A stretch of DNA of 23,517 nt from CAZIGK01 sp964538615 (GTDB taxonomy: Bacteria; Pseudomonadota; Alphaproteobacteria; Rickettsiales; RI-342): NCBI GenBank assembly GCA_964538615.1, contig CAZIGK010000029.1, positions 1 to 23,517 on the forward strand, written 5' to 3'. Positions 13,846-21,807 of this stretch are shown here, piece after piece. The notes under the pieces are model-generated. The model was not told the origin of the DNA and did not search any database. It saw only the letters and a list, made by a program, of their open reading frames with translations. The number at the start of each line of letters is the position of its first letter. The stretch's first letter is position 1. The position numbers and the translations under genes were made by a program.

Positions 13846-14814
13846 ATGTTCCGCCATATTTTCACTGCTATGGCCACCTGTGCCCTACTCGCCTCCCAGC
13901 CGGCTTCCGCGCAGGAAGAACTACCCGTGATTGGTATCGCCAAGCCATGGCAATTGAATTTTCAGGAAGCCGTGACCCCGGTCATGCAACACCTCACGGA
14001 TATGCATGATGGCCTGCTGGTGCTGATCACTGCCATATCCGTACTGGTGCTTCTGCTGCTGGCCTATGTCTGCCTGCGCTTTAACGAAAAAGCCAATCCG
14101 GTACCCAGCAAAACCAGCCATAATACCCTCATCGAGATTATCTGGACCGCCATTCCCGCCCTCATTCTGGTCATTATTTCCATCCCGACCCTTCGCACTC
14201 TCTATTATATGGATAAAACAGAAGAAGCGGATATGACCCTGAAAATTGTCGGCAATGCCTGGTACTGGAGCTACGAATACCCGGATCACGGGGTGGATTT
14301 TGCCAGCAACATGATTCCGGATGAAGACCTGAAACCCGGCCAGCCTCGCCTCCTGTCCGTAGATGAACCCGTTGTTGTCCCGGTGGATAGCACTGTTCGC
14401 GTGCTCATCACTTCGTCCGACTGGAACCACAACTGGGCTGTGCCCTCCTTCGGCATTAAAATGGATGCCGTGCCGGGCAAACTGAACGAAACCTGGTTCC
14501 GTGCCACCAAAATCGGCACCTACTATGGCCAATGCTCGGAGCTATGCGGCCAATACCACGGCTTCATGCCCATCCGTGTGGATGTGGTCAGCAAAGAACG
14601 TTTCGCACAGTGGGTCGCGGAAAAAGGCGGCCAAATGCCAGAAGTCGCTAATGCGGCTACCACCACTGCCCAACCCCCTGCCGCCGCTCCAACGCAGGAA
14701 TCCCCGGCTAAAGTCGTTGAACCCGCGCTGGATGCTCCAACAGCAACCGAAACCCCGGCAAATACACCGGTGGACGCACAACCCACAGCAGATGAACCGG
14801 CAACCACCCTGTAA
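13846..14814 (+). CDS. coxB: Cytochrome c oxidase subunit II
   Basis: Subunit II receives electrons from cytochrome c at its CuA site and passes them to subunit I. The 322-residue precursor begins with a signal peptide (MFRHIFTAMATCALLASQPASAQ), then two membrane helices (about 56-78 and 95-115). All CuA ligands are present: His195 in WNHNW, and Cys230, Glu232, Cys234, His238 and Met241 in CSELCGQYHGFM. The aromatic electron-entry stretch NAWYWSYEYP is kept. Residues 268-322 are an Ala/Pro/Thr-rich tail, longer than usual and probably disordered in the periplasm. The ATG at 13846 has AGGAG 8 bases upstream. It heads the oxidase cluster. Confidence 0.97.
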   Translation: MFRHIFTAMATCALLASQPASAQEELPVIGIAKPWQLNFQEAVTPVMQHLTDMHDGLLVLITAISVLVLLLLAYVCLRFNEKANPVPSKTSHNTLIEIIWTAIPALILVIISIPTLRTLYYMDKTEEADMTLKIVGNAWYWSYEYPDHGVDFASNMIPDEDLKPGQPRLLSVDEPVVVPVDSTVRVLITSSDWNHNWAVPSFGIKMDAVPGKLNETWFRATKIGTYYGQCSELCGQYHGFMPIRVDVVSKERFAQWVAEKGGQMPEVANAATTTAQPPAAAPTQESPAKVVEPALDAPTATETPANTPVDAQPTADEPATTL

Positions 14815-14833
14815 CGGTTTTCAACGCTCCTCC

Positions 14834-14863
14834 TTTTTTCTCACTTTTCTCACTTTTTCTCAC
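14834..14863 (+). repeat. Pyrimidine tandem repeat between coxB and coxA
   Basis: Three consecutive copies of T4-6-CTCAC (14834-14844, 14845-14853, 14854-14863). A 7-bp inverted repeat, CGGTTTT (14815-14821) and AAAACCG (14864-14870), encloses the tract. The left arm begins directly after the coxB stop. Confidence 0.65.
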
Positions 14864-14891
14864 AAAACCGAACCAACAGAGAGACCGACCC

Positions 14892-16469
14892 ATGGCCCAT
14901 GCTGATCACGGTACCCCCACCGGCCTTCGCCGCTGGCTCTTTTCCACCAACCACAAAGACATCGGTACGCTGTACATTATTTTCTCCATCATTGCGGCCT
15001 TCGTTGGGGCCGCCATGTCCATCTACATGCGTATCGAGCTGGCACAACCGGGGGATCAAATCACCAACGGGGACTACCAGTTCTACAACGTCATGCTCAC
15101 GGCACATGCGGTCATCATGGTGTTCTTCTTCGTCATGCCCGGCCTGATTGGTGGCTTCGGCAACTGGTTTGCCCCCCTCATGATCGGCGCGCCGGACATG
15201 GCATTCCCCCGCATGAACAACATCAGCTTCTGGCTGATTGTGCCCGCTTTCATTCTGCTGCTGGCGTCTGCCTTTGTCGGTGACCCACAAGGTGTTGGCT
15301 CCGGTTGGACGCTCTATCCCCCCCTCTCGGTCAAAGGACAACCGGGCATGGGCGTGGATCTCGCAATTTTCGCCCTTCACCTTGCAGGTATTTCCTCCAT
15401 TCTCGGCGCCATCAACTTTATCGTCACCATCTTCAATATGCGTGCGCCAGGCATGACCCTACACAAGATGCCACTGTTTGCATGGTCTATGCTGGTCACG
15501 GCCTTCCTGCTGCTACTGGCCGTTCCGGTTCTGGGGGGCGCTATCACCATGCTGCTGACCGACCGTAACTTCGGCACTAGCTTCTTCAGTCCAGCAGGCG
15601 GGGGCGATCCAATCCTGTTCCAACACCTGTTCTGGTTTTTCGGCCATCCGGAAGTCTATATCCTCATCCTGCCCGGCTTCGGCATTATCTCGGAAATTGT
15701 ATCCACCTTCTCCAAAAAACCCATCTTCGGTTATCTGGGCATGGTCTATGCCATGGCCAGCATCGGTATCCTCGGCTTCATTGTGTGGGCACACCATATG
15801 TTTACCGTGGGGCTAGAGGTCAATACCCGCGCTTACTTCACCATCGCCACCATGGCAATTGCCGTACCCACCGGTATTAAAATCTTTAGCTGGATTGCCA
15901 CCATGTGGGGCGGTTCCATCCAGTTCAAAACCCCCATGCTGTTCGCACTGGGCTTCATCTTCCTATTCACGGTTGGTGGGGTAACCGGGGTCGTGCTGGC
16001 CAATTCCGCAGTGGATATCAGCATGCACGATACCTATTACGTGGTTGCGCATTTCCACTACACCATGGCCATGGGTTCCATGTTCGCTATGTTTGCCGCC
16101 TTCTACTACTGGTTCAGCAAAATGTCCGGCTACGAATATTCTGAATGGATGGGCAAGCTGCACTTCATCATCATGTTCGCGGGCGTGAACATCACCTTCT
16201 TCCCGCAGCATTTTCTGGGTCTGGCAGGCATGCCTCGCCGCATTCCCGACTATCCGGATGCCTATGCTGGCTGGAACTACATCTCCTCCATCGGCTCCTA
16301 CATTGCCTTCGGTGGTGCAGTCTTCTTCCTGCTGGTCGTGGCGCAAGCCTTTATCGCCAAGCGCAAAGCGGCGGGCAACCCATGGGGGCCCTACGCCAAA
16401 ACGCTGGAATGGACACTGCCTTCTCCCCCTCCATTCCATTGCTTTGATGACCTGCCCAAAGTGAAATAA
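14892..16469 (+). CDS. coxA: Cytochrome c oxidase subunit I
   Basis: Subunit I holds haem a, haem a3 and CuB, reduces oxygen to water and pumps protons. The 525-residue, twelve-helix protein has His72 and His389 (haem a), His387 (haem a3), and His252, His301 and His302 (CuB). Tyr256, cross-linked to His252 in the family, lies in GHPEVYILILPGFG. Proton-channel residues Asp102 (APDMAFPR), Glu254 and Lys330 (PTGIKIFSW) define an A1-type haem-copper oxidase. The ATG follows the SD-like AGAGAG. The gap to coxB is 77 bases and carries the pyrimidine repeat; a stem-loop follows the gene. Confidence 0.98.
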   Translation: MAHADHGTPTGLRRWLFSTNHKDIGTLYIIFSIIAAFVGAAMSIYMRIELAQPGDQITNGDYQFYNVMLTAHAVIMVFFFVMPGLIGGFGNWFAPLMIGAPDMAFPRMNNISFWLIVPAFILLLASAFVGDPQGVGSGWTLYPPLSVKGQPGMGVDLAIFALHLAGISSILGAINFIVTIFNMRAPGMTLHKMPLFAWSMLVTAFLLLLAVPVLGGAITMLLTDRNFGTSFFSPAGGGDPILFQHLFWFFGHPEVYILILPGFGIISEIVSTFSKKPIFGYLGMVYAMASIGILGFIVWAHHMFTVGLEVNTRAYFTIATMAIAVPTGIKIFSWIATMWGGSIQFKTPMLFALGFIFLFTVGGVTGVVLANSAVDISMHDTYYVVAHFHYTMAMGSMFAMFAAFYYWFSKMSGYEYSEWMGKLHFIIMFAGVNITFFPQHFLGLAGMPRRIPDYPDAYAGWNYISSIGSYIAFGGAVFFLLVVAQAFIAKRKAAGNPWGPYAKTLEWTLPSPPPFHCFDDLPKVK

Positions 16470-16495
16470 CCTCACTTTTCAGTCCATCCACACAT

Positions 16496-16546
16496 TCTCC
16501 CCTTGCCAAGGCTGGCGTTCCGGCATGACAAGGGGAGAGGCTTTTT
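16496..16546 (+). terminator. Stem-loop with T-run between coxA and ctaB
   Basis: TCTCCCCTTG (16496-16505) pairs perfectly with CAAGGGGAGA (16529-16538). Inside, GCTGG-CGTT-CCGGC (16511-16524) adds a second stem with one G-T pair. CTTTTT follows after two bases. It could be a leaky terminator that lowers ctaB relative to coxA. Confidence 0.5.
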
Positions 16547-16566
16547 CACCTCAGCCCTTTCCTCAC

Positions 16567-17526
16567 ATGTCCGCCACCGAACTCCTCGAACACGCGTTAA
16601 GCCCTACCGAAATGGAATATCCCAATTCCACGGTGGCAGATTTTATCGCCCTGCTGAAACCAAGGGTGATGTCTCTGGTGGTCTTTTGCGGCGGCATTGG
16701 CATGTTGCTCGCCCCCGGCCATTTGCATCCCGCCTTACAACTCATCACGGTTCTGTGCATTGCTCTGGCAACGGGCGCCAGCGGTGCCATTAATATGTGG
16801 TACGAAAGTGATCTGGATGCCCAAATGCAGCGCACCCGCAACCGCCCCATTCCGGCAGGTCGCATGCACCCATCCAACGCACTGGCGCTGGGTAGCATTC
16901 TGTGCTTTTTTTCCGTGGCGGTTTTGGGGTTGGCCACCAACTGGCTGGCGGCCTTCTGGCTACTCATGGCCATTGCAGTCTATCTGGGCATTTATACCTT
17001 CTGGCTGAAACGCCGCAGCCCGCAAAATATTGTCATTGGCGGCGCAGCGGGCGCCTTCCCCCCACTCATTGGCTGGGCAGCCGTGACGGGGCAGACTCCG
17101 CTGATGGCGTGGGTACTGTTTGGCATTATTTTTCTTTGGACTCCTCCCCATTTCTGGGCACTCGCACTCTATAAAAATGCCGATTACGCTAAAGCTGGCA
17201 TTCCGATGCTCCCCGTGGTCAAAGGCGCCTCCCATACCAAGCGTTACATTCTGCTCTACAGCCTGCTGATGGTCACCCTCAGCCTGCTTCCTGCCTTCCT
17301 GCCTCAGGGGTTGGGTCTGCCCTATGCACTCATTGCCTGCTTACTGGGCAGTCTGTTTCTCTGGAAAGCCCTCCGCCTGCTTCGGGATGGCCACAATGCC
17401 TACGGCCCGGATGCTGGCGACCACCAGCCTCAGGCCGACCAACAACCTCGCAGCTTGTTTTTTTACTCCATTCTGTATTTATTCGTGCTATTTTCCGCCA
17501 TGCTGCTGGATCACTGGTTCGCATAA
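16567..17526 (+). CDS. ctaB: Protohaem IX farnesyltransferase (haem O synthase)
   Basis: CtaB/CyoE adds a farnesyl group to haem B, making haem O, the precursor of the haem A used by the oxidase. The 319-residue membrane protein has the prenyltransferase motif NMWYESDLDAQMQRTRNRP and the second aspartate region YKNADYAKAGIPMLP, in about nine membrane helices. It begins LLKPRVMSLVVFCGG after a 24-residue lead. An in-frame ATG at 16525 lies inside the 3' half of the stem-loop and gives an unusually long N-terminus, so 16567 is preferred, although neither start has a good SD. The gap to the CoxF-like gene is 22 bases. Confidence 0.93.
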   Translation: MSATELLEHALSPTEMEYPNSTVADFIALLKPRVMSLVVFCGGIGMLLAPGHLHPALQLITVLCIALATGASGAINMWYESDLDAQMQRTRNRPIPAGRMHPSNALALGSILCFFSVAVLGLATNWLAAFWLLMAIAVYLGIYTFWLKRRSPQNIVIGGAAGAFPPLIGWAAVTGQTPLMAWVLFGIIFLWTPPHFWALALYKNADYAKAGIPMLPVVKGASHTKRYILLYSLLMVTLSLLPAFLPQGLGLPYALIACLLGSLFLWKALRLLRDGHNAYGPDAGDHQPQADQQPRSLFFYSILYLFVLFSAMLLDHWFA

Positions 17527-17548
17527 TATTCACCGCTGAGGTCATGTC

Positions 17549-17692
17549 ATGCCGCACGCCCCTCGCCACGACAAACAAAAAAGCAAAAACCTTGCGCTTG
17601 CTCTGGCACTGCTCGGCTTATGCTTTTTGTTCTATCTCATTACTCTGGTAAAGTTCGATTTGTCTAAATTCGGGCAATTTTTCGGCGCATGA
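17549..17692 (+). CDS. CoxF-like small membrane protein (47 aa)
   Basis: A short gene between ctaB and ctaG. The protein has a basic N-terminus (MPHAPRHDKQKSKN), one membrane helix (LALALALLGLCFLFYLITLV) and the short tail KFDLSKFGQFFGA. GAGG lies 7 bases before the ATG, and its TGA overlaps the ctaG start as ATGA. Alphaproteobacteria commonly carry a small single-helix protein at this exact place (CoxF or a similar name), probably an assembly factor working with CtaG. Identity rests on position, size and topology, because sequence conservation in this group is low. Confidence 0.8.
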   Translation: MPHAPRHDKQKSKNLALALALLGLCFLFYLITLVKFDLSKFGQFFGA

Positions 17693-18237
17693 CGACCCCC
17701 TCACCCCGCCCCTCCTCCCATCGGAACCGACAACTGGCGCTGTCGCTTGCCGCACTGGCGCTTGGCATGATACTGCTGGCCTTCGCCAGTGTGCCGCTGT
17801 ACCGGGTCTTTTGCCAAATCACCGGCTTCGGAGGCGCCACGCAACAAGTGGCACAGGCGCCCGGCGCCGTATCGGGCAGCCGCCTCATCACGATTCGCTT
17901 TAATGCAGACACAGACCCCGCCCTCCCATGGGACTTCCACCCCCAACAGCAGGAACTACACGTCACACCGGGGGAAGAAGCCCTGGCCTTTTACGAAGCC
18001 TATAACCGCTCGAACCACCCTGTCTCCGGTATGGCCGTCTACAACGTCACTCCACACAAAGCCGGGCCGTATTTTCACAAAATTGCCTGCTTCTGCTTTG
18101 AACAGCAAACCCTGCAACCTAAGCAACGGGTCGATATGCCGGTCAGCTTCTTCGTGGATCCCGCCATTCTCACTGCCCCTGATCTGCAAGATGTCACCAC
18201 GATAACGCTTTCTTATCAGTTTTTCCCGCAAAACTAG
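17689..18237 (+). CDS. ctaG: Cytochrome c oxidase CuB assembly protein
   Basis: CtaG (Cox11) delivers copper to CuB of subunit I. The 182-residue protein has a short cytoplasmic N-terminus, one membrane helix (about 16-37), then a periplasmic copper-binding domain. The conserved Cys42 follows the helix in LYRVFCQITGFGG, and the copper motif CFCF is at 134-137 in HKIACFCFEQQTL. The C-terminal YNVTPHKAGPYF and PVSFFVDP stretches match the family. It overlaps the small upstream gene by 4 bases. A possible promoter for coxC lies in the 68 bases after it. Confidence 0.96.
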   Translation: MTTPSPRPSSHRNRQLALSLAALALGMILLAFASVPLYRVFCQITGFGGATQQVAQAPGAVSGSRLITIRFNADTDPALPWDFHPQQQELHVTPGEEALAFYEAYNRSNHPVSGMAVYNVTPHKAGPYFHKIACFCFEQQTLQPKQRVDMPVSFFVDPAILTAPDLQDVTTITLSYQFFPQN

Positions 18238-18238
18238 G

Positions 18239-18267
18239 TTGGCTAAAGCCCCGATGTCGGCTATAGC
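18239..18267 (+). promoter_or_regulatory. Possible internal promoter before coxC
   Basis: TTGGCT (18239-18244), a 17-base spacer and TATAGC (18262-18267), each 4 of 6 to consensus, lie in the ctaG-coxC gap. The spacing is ideal but the boxes are only moderate. Confidence 0.3.
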
Positions 18268-18305
18268 ACAATAGAGAAAATAGTTCGTAGCAAGGAGCCT
18301 GCCCT

Positions 18306-19139
18306 ATGGCACACACCAAGCCCAACCACGATTACCATTTGGTCAACCCAAGCCCGTGGCCATTAGTGGTCGGCTTTGCGTTGCTGGCCTTCACCGGTGG
18401 CGCCGCGATGTGGATGCACGATATTATGTTAGGCGGTATAGCCATTGGCCCCATGGTCTTCAGCGCAGGGGTACTGGTGGTGTTACTCGGTGCCTATAGC
18501 TGGTGGCGCGATGTTGTGCGGGAAGGCCTGCATGACCACGCTCACACTCCGGTTGTGCGGCAAGGGCTGCGTCTGGGCATGGGACTGTTCATCGTCTCGG
18601 AAATTATGTTCTTCTTCGCATTTTTCTGGGCCTATTTCTATTCTGCCCTGCTGCCCAAAATTCCGCTGGAAGATATCTGGGCAATGGCGGAAGGCGTCTG
18701 GCCTCCCAAAGGTGTGCAAACCTTTGACCCATGGGATCTCCCCTTCCTGAACACGCTTATTCTGCTTCTCTCCGGCACTACAGTGACCTGGGCGCACCAT
18801 GGCCTCCTGCATGGGGATAAAAAATCGCTGGTTAACGGTCTGCTGCTGACAGTTCTGCTGGGCGTCAGCTTCACCACGCTGCAAGCCGTGGAATATGGCC
18901 ATGCCGCCTTCGGTATGGCGGACGGCATCTACCCCTCCACCTTCTATCTGGCTACCGGCTTCCATGGCCTGCACGTCATGATCGGCACGGCGTTTCTGGC
19001 GGTCTGTCTGGTACGGGCTCAGAAAAACCAGTTTACAGAAGAACACCACCTCGGCTTTGAATTTGCCGCATGGTACTGGCACTTTGTGGATGTGGTGTGG
19101 CTGTTCCTCTTTGCCTTTGTCTATGTCTGGGGCGCTTAG
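18306..19139 (+). CDS. coxC: Cytochrome c oxidase subunit III
   Basis: Subunit III stabilises subunit I and supports sustained proton uptake through the D channel. The 277-residue protein has the expected seven membrane helices. Family stretches include HDYHLVNPSPWPLVVGFALL, the EIMFFFAFFWAYFYSALLP helix, and the C-terminal GFEFAAWYWHFVDVVWLFLF. AAGGAG lies 8 bases before the ATG, one of the better SDs in the cluster, fitting high expression of a structural subunit. A strong terminator follows 27 bases after its stop. Confidence 0.97.
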   Translation: MAHTKPNHDYHLVNPSPWPLVVGFALLAFTGGAAMWMHDIMLGGIAIGPMVFSAGVLVVLLGAYSWWRDVVREGLHDHAHTPVVRQGLRLGMGLFIVSEIMFFFAFFWAYFYSALLPKIPLEDIWAMAEGVWPPKGVQTFDPWDLPFLNTLILLLSGTTVTWAHHGLLHGDKKSLVNGLLLTVLLGVSFTTLQAVEYGHAAFGMADGIYPSTFYLATGFHGLHVMIGTAFLAVCLVRAQKNQFTEEHHLGFEFAAWYWHFVDVVWLFLFAFVYVWGA

Positions 19140-19166
19140 ATAACAGACATCACAGACAATATAACC

Positions 19167-19198
19167 AAAAGGCACCTGCGGGTGCCTTTTGTATTTCT
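19167..19198 (+). terminator. Intrinsic terminator after coxC
   Basis: AAAAGGCACC (19167-19176), loop TGCG, GGTGCCTTTT (19181-19190) form a perfect 10-bp stem followed by GTATTT. This is the clearest Rho-independent terminator in the window. It separates the oxidase genes from DUF983, SURF1 and the rest. With A-rich left and T-rich right arms it might also work on the opposite strand. Confidence 0.88.
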
Positions 19199-19235
19199 CC
19201 TGCCTTTCCTAAATAACTATCGGAAGAAACCCACC

Positions 19236-19565
19236 ATGCCAAGCCTCCATCGCCTGACCCATTGCCCAGCCTGCGGCAGAGGTGCCCTGTTCAACGGTCT
19301 TATCCAGTTTCACGACCACTGCTCCCACTGTGGGCACCATTTTTCTGAGCATGACGCAGGGGACGGCCCCGCCTATTTCATGGTCATGATCTTAAGTCTG
19401 GTTGTCAGCCTGCTCGGTATCTGGGTAGAGTTCACTTTCAGCCCACCCCTCTGGCTACATGCCCTGCTCTGGACTCCCGTCATTCTGCTTGGTACTATCG
19501 CAGGGATTCGCTACGGTAAGGCTCTGCTGTTTCATAGCAAATACAAACTACACCATAAGCCCTGA
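19236..19565 (+). CDS. DUF983 membrane protein
   Basis: A 109-residue protein of the DUF983 family, found next to oxidase genes in many alphaproteobacteria; its function is not established. The N-terminus has two CxxC pairs (Cys10-Cys13 and Cys29-Cys32), likely a zinc ribbon, in HCPACGRG and HCSHCGHHF. Two membrane helices follow (about 47-65 and 73-92). The motif SEHDAGDGPAYFM between them is typical. GGAAG lies about 9 bases before the ATG at 19236; the frame is open from 19182, but that lies within the terminator. No obvious promoter is seen in the gap after the terminator. Confidence 0.88.
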   Translation: MPSLHRLTHCPACGRGALFNGLIQFHDHCSHCGHHFSEHDAGDGPAYFMVMILSLVVSLLGIWVEFTFSPPLWLHALLWTPVILLGTIAGIRYGKALLFHSKYKLHHKP

Positions 19566-19627
19566 CCATAGCCTCCCCTCCCACTCCACATGATTTCCGC
19601 TTATTGCCCCCAACACAGAGTCAACCC

Positions 19628-20350
19628 ATGCCCACCTGCGTTCGTATCTTCCACTTCCGCCCCCAGCTCGTGCCCACCCTCATGACTCTCGTCATGCTGG
19701 CCACCGTGCTAAGCCTTGGCTTCTGGCAACTGCATCGGCTGGAATGGAAAGAAACCCTCATGCGCACACTGGCCACAGAGGTCGCCACCGCCCCGCAACC
19801 CATGGCCGATCCGTTTACCCTGCCTCCGTCCGGCTATCGGCATGTCTGGCTGGAGGGTGAGTACCTCCATGAGGCGGAAATGCCCATGGCAGGCCGCTAT
19901 TACCAAAATACCATGGGGTACCATCTGCTCACCCCATTCCGCCTGACCGATGGTCGGGTGTTTCTGGTCAATCGTGGCTGGGTAGGCGTGCTGGAGCGCA
20001 AACCACAAAGCCGCCCGGATACCCAACCCGCAGGCATTCAACGTTTTGCTGCCATGGCACACCGCGTGGAAAAAAAACGCCTCTTCGCACCGGATAACGA
20101 CCCGCAGGAAAATATCTGGTTCTGGTATGATATGCCCGCCATGCGCCAATTCACGGGACAGAATATGCCAGATCTGGTGCTGGATGTCATTGAAGGTGAC
20201 GGCGCTCCCGTCAGCCCCAAACCTGCCCGCAAACATGTTGAGCTACGTAACGATCACCTGATGTACGCCATCACATGGTTTAGCTTTGCTTTAGCTTTAC
20301 TGGTTATTTATGTGGTCTATCACCAACCCTACCGGAAAGATAAGGCATGA
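19628..20350 (+). CDS. SURF1-family oxidase assembly protein
   Basis: SURF1 (Shy1) helps insert haem a/a3 into subunit I. The 240-residue protein has the expected two membrane helices, near residues 18-36 and 215-233. Hallmarks are GFWQLHRLEWKE just after the first helix, FLVNRGWVG in the periplasmic domain, and RNDHLMYAITWFSFALALL leading into the second helix. The ATG at 19628 is chosen over an upstream TTG at 19604; neither has a strong SD. The last bases overlap the next start as ATGA, so the M32 peptidase is coupled to it. Confidence 0.93.
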   Translation: MPTCVRIFHFRPQLVPTLMTLVMLATVLSLGFWQLHRLEWKETLMRTLATEVATAPQPMADPFTLPPSGYRHVWLEGEYLHEAEMPMAGRYYQNTMGYHLLTPFRLTDGRVFLVNRGWVGVLERKPQSRPDTQPAGIQRFAAMAHRVEKKRLFAPDNDPQENIWFWYDMPAMRQFTGQNMPDLVLDVIEGDGAPVSPKPARKHVELRNDHLMYAITWFSFALALLVIYVVYHQPYRKDKA

Positions 20351-21807
20351 GTACCGCCTACCACCAACTGGAACAACGCTTTCGCCACCTACATCTGCTG
20401 GGCAGCATCAGCAGCACCCTGCATTGGGATAGTGCCACCCAGCTTCCTCCCGGCGGTGTTCCCTTACGTGGGGAGCAACTCAGCCTGCTGGAACAACAAA
20501 GCCACCAGCTTCTCACCGCACCGGAAGTACAGGACTGGCTGCTTGAAGCAGAACAACACCTGCATAGCCTGACCACGGATCAGGTGGCCAACCTGCGACG
20601 CATGCAGCATATCCATGCGCATACCACCGCCGTACCAGAGGCACTGGCCACCGAACTGGTAGAAAAAGGCTCAGCGTGTGAATACGCATGGCGGGAAGCG
20701 CGCCAGAATAGCGATTTTTCCGCCTTCGCCCGTCACTTTGCCCCCGTACTGGCACTGGTGCGACAAAAAGCACAGTCCAAAGCAGAAGCCCTGAACCTCG
20801 CCCCCTATGATGCCCTGTTGGATGGCTATGATACCGGACGCCGCATGGCACAGATTACCCCTCTGTTCCATCAGTTAGCCACAGAGATTCCCTCCCTCAT
20901 CCAGCAAAGGCTGGAACGTCAGGGGGATGCCCCACCCGCACTACACCTCTCTGTTTCAGATCAACAACAACTGGGGCGCCATCTGGCACACACTCTGGGT
21001 TTTGACCTTTCCGCAGGCCGCATGGATGTCAGCACCCATCCATTCTGCGGCGGCTTACCCGGTGATGTCCGCATCACCGCCCGCTACCATGCGGAAGACC
21101 CCATCAATTCTCTCATGGGTGTCCTGCATGAAACCGGTCACGCCCTCTATGAACAAGGGCTGCCCGCAGACTGGTTCGGCCAGCCATTGGGGGAAGCCAT
21201 GGGCATGACCCTGCATGAAAGCCAGTCGCTCATCATCGAAATGCAATTCTGCCGCAGCCGGGGCTTCATGCGGTATCTGGCCAATCATTGGCCAGAAACC
21301 GTGCAGGCGGATGTCCTCTACGCCCACGCCACCCGCGTAGAACGCAGCTTCATCCGCGTGGATGCGGATGAACTCACCTACCCCATGCACATCATCCTGC
21401 GTACCCGGCTGGAACAGCAGTTGCTGGACGGCTCTCTGCATCTGGATGACCTGCCCGATGCGTGGAATACCTCCATGCAACAGCTTTTGGGCATCACCCC
21501 GCCGGATGCCAAACACGGCTGCCTACAGGATATCCACTGGACAGACGGCAGCTTCGGTTACTTCCCCACCTATTCTCTGGGAGCCATGGCCGCCGCACAA
21601 TTACGCATGGCGATGGAGCAAACCCTTCCCGACTGGGAAGAACAGCTCGCACTAGGCGACTGGAGCGCCATTCGTCATTGGCTGCGCCAGCATGTGCATC
21701 AATTCGGCAGTAGGCTAACAGCAGACAATCTGCTAGAACAGGCCACCGGCGCGCCACTTGGCAGCACCGCCTATCTCACCCACCTTCGCAATCGTTACCT
21801 GCCATGA
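20347..21807 (+). CDS. M32-family metallocarboxypeptidase
   Basis: A 486-residue zinc carboxypeptidase of the Taq type (peptidase family M32), which removes C-terminal residues from peptides. The zinc site HETGH is at 261-265, and the third ligand Glu291 is in LHESQSLIIEMQF. The family motifs IRVDADELTYPMHIILR and GYFPTYSLGAMAAAQL are also present. No signal peptide is seen, so it is cytoplasmic. It overlaps SURF1 by 4 bases and thrC by 4 bases. In many alphaproteobacteria ispH/lytB lies near this place instead; the peptidase may supply amino acids but has no evident link to the oxidase. Confidence 0.94.
   Translation: MSTAYHQLEQRFRHLHLLGSISSTLHWDSATQLPPGGVPLRGEQLSLLEQQSHQLLTAPEVQDWLLEAEQHLHSLTTDQVANLRRMQHIHAHTTAVPEALATELVEKGSACEYAWREARQNSDFSAFARHFAPVLALVRQKAQSKAEALNLAPYDALLDGYDTGRRMAQITPLFHQLATEIPSLIQQRLERQGDAPPALHLSVSDQQQLGRHLAHTLGFDLSAGRMDVSTHPFCGGLPGDVRITARYHAEDPINSLMGVLHETGHALYEQGLPADWFGQPLGEAMGMTLHESQSLIIEMQFCRSRGFMRYLANHWPETVQADVLYAHATRVERSFIRVDADELTYPMHIILRTRLEQQLLDGSLHLDDLPDAWNTSMQQLLGITPPDAKHGCLQDIHWTDGSFGYFPTYSLGAMAAAQLRMAMEQTLPDWEEQLALGDWSAIRHWLRQHVHQFGSRLTADNLLEQATGAPLGSTAYLTHLRNRYLP

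Noticed and set aside
16525..16566. Earlier ATG for ctaB
   Set aside because: It lies inside the stem-loop, has only AAGG at 13 bases, and lengthens the protein beyond the family norm. It is not fully excluded.
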